In this document: positions 58,855 to 64,000 of the stretch, one piece after another | Layout of the letters: each line of letters opens with the position of its first letter | Numbering within the stretch: the stretch's first letter is position 1 | Assembly (NCBI GenBank): GCA_019637955.1 | Contig: JAHBUS010000003.1 | Coordinates: 186,001-250,000, forward strand | Length of the DNA stretch: 64,000 bases | Direction of reading: 5' to 3' | From: Pseudobdellovibrionaceae bacterium | Lineage (GTDB): Bacteria; Bdellovibrionota; Bdellovibrionia; Bdellovibrionales; Bdellovibrionaceae | Notes under the pieces: model-generated | Databases searched by the model: none | Seen by the model: the letters and a program-made list of their open reading frames with translations, nothing else | What the model was told of the DNA's origin: nothing | Position numbers and translations under genes: made by a program

Positions 58855-60150
58855 TTAGACGGGTGCCGATTTTGGCGGGCCGAGGTGCGGGAGACCGAGC
58901 TCGCCTTCGACCCAATTCACGACGTGGGCCGAAGCGCCCGAAAGGCCGCTCACCACGCCGGTCAGTTCGGCTTTGACGGGCCCCGCGCTCTTCCACTGCC
59001 GGAGTTTGGCGGAGAGTTCGGCCGAGTTGTTGACCATACGCACGGCGGTGTCGCCGTTGGCGAGTTTGATGCCCTGAAACTGCAGAGCTTCGCGGTTGTT
59101 CACGTGGTGCGGACCCACCAAGACCGGAAGTCCGGCCGCGAGAGGCTCCATCACGCTGTGAACTTTGTCTTTGAACGAGCCGCCGACAAAGGCGGCCGTT
59201 CCCCAACGGTACAAGTCCGCGAGCACACCGACTTGATCGACCAAGAGAACTTCGTTCGCGTTCCAGCTTTGCGCGCGAGAAAAACGCGTGACGCCGAGGC
59301 CCCCTTGCCGCAAACGGTCTTCAAGATCTTGCAAGTGGCCGGGCGTCACCTCGTGCGGAACCAGCACGAGCCGCATGCCATCAGGCCGAAGCTCTTTGAA
59401 GGCCGGGAGCAAGACGTCTTCGTCTTCGGGCCAAGTCGAGCCGGCGACAAAAACGAAATCGCCCGGCGCCGGCGCCAAGGTCGTCGGCAGGTTGTTGGCG
59501 GCCTGCAAGCGGTGGCGGACTTGATCAAAACGGGTGTCTCCCGCCACGGTGACCGGAAGTCTCTTGGACAAGCGCTCGAAGTTCGCGCGGTCTTCTTTCG
59601 ACACGCAAAAAATCGCGGTCAATTGGCGCAGGGCCCAGTGCGTAAGCCAGCCGCCGGGGCCACGAAGTCGGCTCGAGTCGTCGCTGAGCGTGGCGGCAAA
59701 AAGAAGAAGCGGAATGTCCCGTTTTTTCGCTTCGGTCGCGAACGTGGGCCACACATCGGTGCGGGCAAAGAGACCCGCGCGCGGTTTGTAGAAGTTCAAA
59801 AATTTGTCGGCGTTCGCGGGCGTGTCCCAGGGGAGCGGCAGCACCAAATCAGCTTCGGTGCCTTTCAAGAGGCGCTTGGCGCTCGGAGAAAAATAGGTCA
59901 CCAGAACGGGCAGCTCGGGGTACTGATTTTTGAGTTCGCGGATCACGGATTTGGCGTACTCAATCTCGCCGCTCGAGGCATGAATCCAGACGGGGCGGGT
60001 GAGCAGCGGCGTCCAATTGGGTTTCTCGCGTTCGCGCAGCATTTCGCGGATTTTGCCGCCCAGAAACGGCCGCGCCAGATGCAGCAAAAACATCGCGATC
60101 GGCGCGAGCACGAGACGGTACACGCCGTAGGCGACAAAACTCGAGATCAC
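58855..60150 (-). CDS. waaA: Kdo transferase WaaA (KdtA)
   Basis: A 431-residue inner-membrane glycosyltransferase that adds Kdo to lipid A. An N-terminal membrane segment (VAYGVYRLVLAPIAMFLLHLA) is followed by WIHASSGEIEYAKSVI, KPRAGLFARTDVWPTFATEAKK and FVAGSTWPEDEDVLLPAF. The late loop GGSFKDKVHSVMEPLAAGLPVLVGPHHVNN is the family's donor-binding site. I chose GTG at 60150, overlapping the heptosyltransferase stop as GTGA; the frame opens to 60165. Typical WaaA has GGHN in this loop; here GGSFKDKVHS. Whether it adds one or more Kdo residues is not clear. Confidence 0.9.
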   Translation of the reverse strand: MISSFVAYGVYRLVLAPIAMFLLHLARPFLGGKIREMLREREKPNWTPLLTRPVWIHASSGEIEYAKSVIRELKNQYPELPVLVTYFSPSAKRLLKGTEADLVLPLPWDTPANADKFLNFYKPRAGLFARTDVWPTFATEAKKRDIPLLLFAATLSDDSSRLRGPGGWLTHWALRQLTAIFCVSKEDRANFERLSKRLPVTVAGDTRFDQVRHRLQAANNLPTTLAPAPGDFVFVAGSTWPEDEDVLLPAFKELRPDGMRLVLVPHEVTPGHLQDLEDRLRQGGLGVTRFSRAQSWNANEVLLVDQVGVLADLYRWGTAAFVGGSFKDKVHSVMEPLAAGLPVLVGPHHVNNREALQFQGIKLANGDTAVRMVNNSAELSAKLRQWKSAGPVKAELTGVVSGLSGASAHVVNWVEGELGLPHLGPPKSAPV

Positions 60151-61193
60151 GGTGCGCCCTTCCACGACTGAACGAGAGCGGCCACCGCGCGCGGCTCAAT
60201 GTCCACCATGCAGCGGTGGAACTTCGGATTCACGCAAGGTCCTTGACCATGCTTACTGCAAGGACGGCAGGCCAGATCGATCTCGAGAATTTTGGTGCTT
60301 GGGCGCGACGGGAACCCGAAAGGAGCGGGGCCCATGAGCGCGAGGGCGGGTTTTCCGAGCTGTTCGGCGACGTGCAAAAGACCCGTGTCATTCGAGACGG
60401 TCAGGCGCGCGCGCGCGATCATCGCGGCGCTTTCCATCAGCTTGAGGCGGCCCGCGAAGTTGAACACGCGGTTCGGGTCGACCTGCACGAGATCTCCGAC
60501 GAACTTGTCGTGAAGACCGCCCATCAGAACGAATTTTTCATCCGGTAAAAGCTCGATCAAGCGGCGCCAATGTTCCAGCGGCCAACGCTTGAGCTCGAAC
60601 GCCGCCGATGGGCAGAGCGTGACGAAATCGCCGGTCATCCCGATTTTCTTGAGCTCTTGATCGACGACTTCAAATTCTGCCGGCCCCGGAAAAATCTGCG
60701 GCGGGGCGGGGAGCGTTTTGGCCAAACCCCATTGAACCAAGGGCTCGAGCAGGTCGCGCTGACCCGAGCGGGGTTTTTCGTAGGTGTCTTTGCGCAGTTT
60801 GAAGAGCAAGAAGCGCTTCCAGCGCTTTTGCGATTTTCTTAAAATGCGGGGCCAGGTCGTCAAGGCGCGCGGATTGAGCAGGGGGCAGAGGCTCCAGCAG
60901 ATCAATCGCGAGCGCAGGCTCGTATGGGCATCGTAGACGTGCGTGAATTTCTGCCGGCGCAGCTCCGCGATCAACTTCCATAAACCGCGCGAACCTTCAC
61001 GGCGCTCGAGCGCCCAGATGCGGTGGATGTGCGGATGGTTGTGCAGAAGGTCGGCCAAATCGGTGCGCACGGCCCAATGGATTTCGGCCCCTTTGCCGAA
61101 GCCTTCGGCAAGACGCGTGGGAACGCTCAAGGTTTGCGTCACGTCCCCGAAACTGGAAAAGCGCAGGATGAGAATCTTGGGTGCAGCCGTCAT
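60147..61193 (-). CDS. ADP-heptose:LPS heptosyltransferase (GT9)
   Basis: A 348-residue GT-B glycosyltransferase of family 9, which adds heptose to the LPS inner core. Typical features: KILILRFSSFGDVTQTL at the start, CPSAAFELKRWPLEHWRRL, VLMGGLHDK, NDTGLLHVAEQLGKPALALMGP and the Cys-rich ACRPCSKHGQGPC near the end. WaaC, WaaF and WaaQ cannot be told apart by reading. It precedes waaA in the same operon with a 4-base overlap, consistent with LPS core assembly. Confidence 0.9.
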   Translation of the reverse strand: MTAAPKILILRFSSFGDVTQTLSVPTRLAEGFGKGAEIHWAVRTDLADLLHNHPHIHRIWALERREGSRGLWKLIAELRRQKFTHVYDAHTSLRSRLICWSLCPLLNPRALTTWPRILRKSQKRWKRFLLFKLRKDTYEKPRSGQRDLLEPLVQWGLAKTLPAPPQIFPGPAEFEVVDQELKKIGMTGDFVTLCPSAAFELKRWPLEHWRRLIELLPDEKFVLMGGLHDKFVGDLVQVDPNRVFNFAGRLKLMESAAMIARARLTVSNDTGLLHVAEQLGKPALALMGPAPFGFPSRPSTKILEIDLACRPCSKHGQGPCVNPKFHRCMVDIEPRAVAALVQSWKGAP

Positions 61194-61245
61194 CGATCAT
61201 AAGGATGGCAGAGTCATCGGATTTTGTCGCCGAAATTTGTGCCGG

Positions 61246-61267
61246 TTTTGGGCCCCGGCCCCCAAAA
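61246..61267. other. Inverted repeat ahead of barrel module B
   Basis: TTTTGGG (61246-61252) pairs with CCCAAAA (61261-61267) around CCCCGGCC. It lies in the 175-base region between the divergent heptosyltransferase and barrel genes, where no clear promoter was found. Confidence 0.45.
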
Positions 61268-61368
61268 GTTCGACACGCGAAAAGCGCTTGAGGCGCTGGT
61301 GGGGGCTTCAGCTCATGGCCCGGATCTGGCACTTCAAGTTGAAGCTGCGCTCCCGGGGCCGAAAGGCC

Positions 61369-62751
61369 ATGAAAGGATTTATGCGATTTGGGTGGGCCCT
61401 CCTGGGCTTGATCATGACGACCGCCGCCTTGCCTGCCGCCGCCGATTGGACCGGCGCTCGGGGCACCGTCGCGCTCCGATCGGACACCTTTGTGTCTCCC
61501 GATTTTGACGCCACCACCGCGAAACAATACGGATTTTTCTTTGCCGGTTTGCAAACGGCCGGTGTTTCGCGCCAAAGCCGCCTCGAAAGCATGGAGTCGG
61601 GCCTGCAGGCGCAAATCGACGGTCAATTCTCGCCTTCGCAAACGACCCTTTCTTATCTCAACATCCGCCAGCTCTACCATCAAGAGGGCTTTCTCTCGGT
61701 CGGACGCAAACTCGAAAACTGGAGTCAATTGGATGAGCGATGGAACTTGGGGATTTATCAGCCCCAATTCCGCTGGAATCCTCTTCGTCCCGAGTCCCAA
61801 GGGCTCACGGGCATCTTCGCGCGTCTGAATGGTGATTCCGAGAAAGTGCCATGGGGCCTTTTGCTGTTCGGTTCGATGATCGCGATTCCCGATCAAGGGG
61901 CCGGTTATTCGGTGAAGAACGGTCAGTTTGAATCCGTGAATCCTTGGTTCAACCCACCCCCCAAGTCGGGACGCTTCGAAAGCACGGGCGCGGTGGACGA
62001 GTTCCGCTACGACGTGATGAAACCCGACACCAACAAAATCATTTTCAATCAGAGTTTCGCCGCGCAGTTCTTTATCGGTGAAATCGGCAACGGTTTTTCA
62101 TTTCAAGCCGCGTACGCTTACAAACCTTCGAATCAGTTGTCGTTGGCGGCCGACGGACGCATCATCCCCGGCAATCAGATCGACGTGAAGATCAACCCGA
62201 ACATCTATTATCACAGCGTGGTTTCGGCCGACCTTCAATACGCGAGCGACCTCTACGAGATCGGGGTGGGAGCACTTCGCGACAAGCCGCAAGACCCGGA
62301 GTTCGATAAAGAGTGGACGTACCGCACCTTCGGTCAGAGCGACATGATCTCGCCGTTTGTCGGCGTTCGTCTGGGGCTCGTGAAGTTGCGCGCGATGAGC
62401 ATCACGATCAACGGACCCGACGAGGGCGCCGCCGGTCCGAAAGCGACCGAATTGGGCGATATTCTTCAGCACCGCTACACGACGACGAGCGCTCAGGCCG
62501 TCGAGGCCTCCGCGCGTTTTTTCTGGAAGCGCCACGAGGGCCTCACGGGCCGCGTTCGCTACACGCGCGGGGCGAGCGGTGAATTCGAATCGGTCCTGGG
62601 CGATTTGGCGTACCAGCTGGATTCGCGTTGGTCGCTCGGCGCGAGCGCCATCTTGGCGCGCGTGGAGCAAAACGAGCTGGCGCGCAAAACCGTGTATTCC
62701 GAATACGAGAATAACGACTTGGTGCAAGCCGGGGTGACGTATGTCTTCTAA
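61369..62751 (+). CDS. Outer-membrane barrel protein, module B
   Basis: A ~460-residue protein with a signal peptide (WALLGLIMTTAALPAAA) and a barrel-like body ending AGVTYVF. Residues near 110-150 carry VGRKLENWSQLDERWNLG and LRPESQGLTGIF, matching module A's barrel (25833-27311), including the GxxRKxExWSQxD core. ATG at 61369 or 61381 is the start; neither has a perfect SD. The 3' end overlaps the lipoprotein gene by 11 bases exactly as in module A. Confidence 0.75.
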   Translation: MKGFMRFGWALLGLIMTTAALPAAADWTGARGTVALRSDTFVSPDFDATTAKQYGFFFAGLQTAGVSRQSRLESMESGLQAQIDGQFSPSQTTLSYLNIRQLYHQEGFLSVGRKLENWSQLDERWNLGIYQPQFRWNPLRPESQGLTGIFARLNGDSEKVPWGLLLFGSMIAIPDQGAGYSVKNGQFESVNPWFNPPPKSGRFESTGAVDEFRYDVMKPDTNKIIFNQSFAAQFFIGEIGNGFSFQAAYAYKPSNQLSLAADGRIIPGNQIDVKINPNIYYHSVVSADLQYASDLYEIGVGALRDKPQDPEFDKEWTYRTFGQSDMISPFVGVRLGLVKLRAMSITINGPDEGAAGPKATELGDILQHRYTTTSAQAVEASARFFWKRHEGLTGRVRYTRGASGEFESVLGDLAYQLDSRWSLGASAILARVEQNELARKTVYSEYENNDLVQAGVTYVF

Positions 62752-64000
62752 CTTGCGCCGCCTCGCTTTGCTGGCGTTCTCGTTGGTTGTGATCATGCAG
62801 ACCGGCTGTGACCGCTTTTTGAAAAGCTCGGCCACCGCCGAAGAAAAAGCCAAAAAAGAAACCATCGATTTGAGCCCGGCCGGCATGAACTGTCTCGAAA
62901 AATTGCCGGACCAACTCGAAAAATTCATCGAAGACAAGGCGAGCGTCGGGGACGTCGAAACGGCCTACGGCTGTCTGAACAAAGCTCTGGACACCTTCTC
63001 GCGTTTCACGGCGGGCTCCGAAGCCAATGTCTACACCGACGAAGAACTGCGACACTTCTTGAACCGCTATCTCCTGAAAAAGAATCAAGTCTCGAAAGAC
63101 TTCATGTCACAGCTCATGAAACTCAAGCTGTTGATGATCGGCGGCAGCGCGCGCTCGATGACGCGCACCGAGCTCAAGCAGATGGAAAATTTCATCAGCA
63201 TCTTCAAAGAGGAGTCGCTCAAGCTCAACGGCTGGATGCGCATTTTGCTCTTTCAGGCCGGCGCTCCCGACGTTTCGACCGAAAAGCTCGAAGAACTGAA
63301 CCGCATCGTGAAAAGCGTGGCGTCTCGCCTCTTGCGTGAGACCAAAGCCGCGGGCTCGCTTTACGAATTCTCGGACCTGCAGAGTCTGGTGTCGGAGGTT
63401 CGCGGCTTCTTGGGCCAGACCCGCGCGCTCGAGCCGGTTCTCAAATGGATGCCGCTCTTGTCGCAGCTCAAAAACATGTTCTTCGGGACGCACTCCAAAA
63501 TCGCGTCCGAGCGCGAATGGCAGGAGGCTTCGGCCTACGCGCTCGACGGGTATTCGATGGCGCTCGAGTTTTTCTACCGCCTGCGAAAACAAGATTTCAA
63601 TACGCATGAAAGCTGGTCGCGCGTCATTCAGTTCGTGGACCGCGGCCTTGATTTCTTGGACCGCGCGCCGGTTTTGAATAACGACGGCCGTTTCGAGACG
63701 CGCGCGCTGGACGGCGTTCTCGATGAAATTTGGTCGCTCAATCTTTTGAAACTCAACCTCAACGTCGACACGGTTAAGAAATCGTACCGCATGGTGGTCT
63801 TGCGCGTTTTGGATCGAAATGCCTCGCGCCAAGCTCAAGCGGTTGAAGTGGTCGCTTTGGACCGCAAGCACCTGTCGGTCTTGCGCCAAGAGTACAATGT
63901 TTGGCGTGTGGCGCAGAGCTTGATCATGAATCTCTTCAAGGACCGCCGCATCTCTGACGGCGTCGACGCCGCCACGCTCACCGGCGCGATCGAGAGCGAA
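62741..64000 (+). CDS. Giant lipoprotein, module B (partial)
   Basis: The first 420 residues of a lipoprotein that continues beyond the window. The signal peptide has a lipobox-like end (VVIMQTGC). The body is helical and repeats the units seen at 27301-30624: VYTDEELRHFLNRYLLKK against EYTARELARFFEDFF, KLLMIGGSARSMTRTELKQM against KQVFIGGSSEKVTREELRKL, and SEREWQEASAYALDGYSMALE against AAHEWRRFGLLGARGYIQYL. No EF-hand is seen in this part. The ATG lies within the barrel gene's last 11 bases. Confidence 0.75.
   Translation, partial: MSSNLRRLALLAFSLVVIMQTGCDRFLKSSATAEEKAKKETIDLSPAGMNCLEKLPDQLEKFIEDKASVGDVETAYGCLNKALDTFSRFTAGSEANVYTDEELRHFLNRYLLKKNQVSKDFMSQLMKLKLLMIGGSARSMTRTELKQMENFISIFKEESLKLNGWMRILLFQAGAPDVSTEKLEELNRIVKSVASRLLRETKAAGSLYEFSDLQSLVSEVRGFLGQTRALEPVLKWMPLLSQLKNMFFGTHSKIASEREWQEASAYALDGYSMALEFFYRLRKQDFNTHESWSRVIQFVDRGLDFLDRAPVLNNDGRFETRALDGVLDEIWSLNLLKLNLNVDTVKKSYRMVVLRVLDRNASRQAQAVEVVALDRKHLSVLRQEYNVWRVAQSLIMNLFKDRRISDGVDAATLTGAIESE

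Overview
The window reads as a contiguous piece of a Gram-negative bacterial chromosome, most likely from the Bdellovibrionota (Bdellovibrio-like predatory or related bacteria). This is inferred from gene content and style, not from a marker gene: many secreted and outer-membrane proteins without obvious families, receiver/DUF4388/TPR fusions, RsbU/STAS partner switching, a minor-pilin operon, abundant GTG/TTG starts, and no rRNA or tRNA. By eye it is moderately GC-rich. That produces very long antisense shadow ORFs, which are left out. I saw no CRISPR array, insertion sequence or prophage. No gene-free stretch exceeds about 300 bases; the longest are 2411-2637, 21154-21366 and 25603-25832.

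Layout. 1-3.4 kb: an LPS-export permease (minus), a degenerate receiver protein, thioredoxin and a small secreted protein. 3.4-7.9 kb: a cell-shape operon on the minus strand read mreC-mreD-mrdA-rodA, with overlapping or abutting genes and no mreB. 8-12 kb: PpiD-like foldase, a PTPS-like protein, a four-S1-domain protein and YfbR nucleotidase. 12-17.4 kb: cytidine deaminase, Maf, FolE2, Fur (with a Fur box and an SD-sequestering hairpin) and a UvrA lacking most of its insertion domain. 17.4-25.6 kb: transporter, flavin oxidoreductase, outer-membrane protein, PBP4-type peptidase, ankyrin protein, HD-GYP phosphodiesterase, YetF and DUF1338 proteins.

25.8-30.6 kb: an outer-membrane barrel followed by a 1107-residue lipoprotein. 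A paralogous pair starts at 61.4 kb and runs off the window end, with the same 11-base overlap. A third, unrelated barrel/lipoprotein pair lies at 54.3-58.7 kb on the minus strand. 30.7-42.2 kb: dcd and rpmG, a ChaN-like protein, then a signalling block: CheY, CheA-like kinase, FecR-domain protein, RsbU phosphatase, RsbW-like and STAS proteins, and a receiver-DUF4388-TPR protein. 42.2-47.7 kb: an outer-membrane protein, an orphan FliG-like protein, AAA_28 ATPase, YbhP-like phosphoesterase, ClsB-like synthase and a secreted protein. 47.7-51.2 kb: three overlapping minor pilin genes, the last encoding three novel-looking Cys4 repeats. 51.3-54.3 kb: RNase Z-like hydrolase, a possible FabMG-type reductase and a BtuF-like protein. 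58.9-61.2 kb: waaA and a heptosyltransferase for LPS core.

The recurring theme is the cell envelope: peptidoglycan elongation, LPS synthesis and export, outer-membrane foldase, minor pilins, and three barrel/lipoprotein pairs. The best candidates for something undescribed are the paired barrel/lipoprotein modules and the Cys4-repeat pilin. All family calls come from reading the translated sequence; no database search was run.
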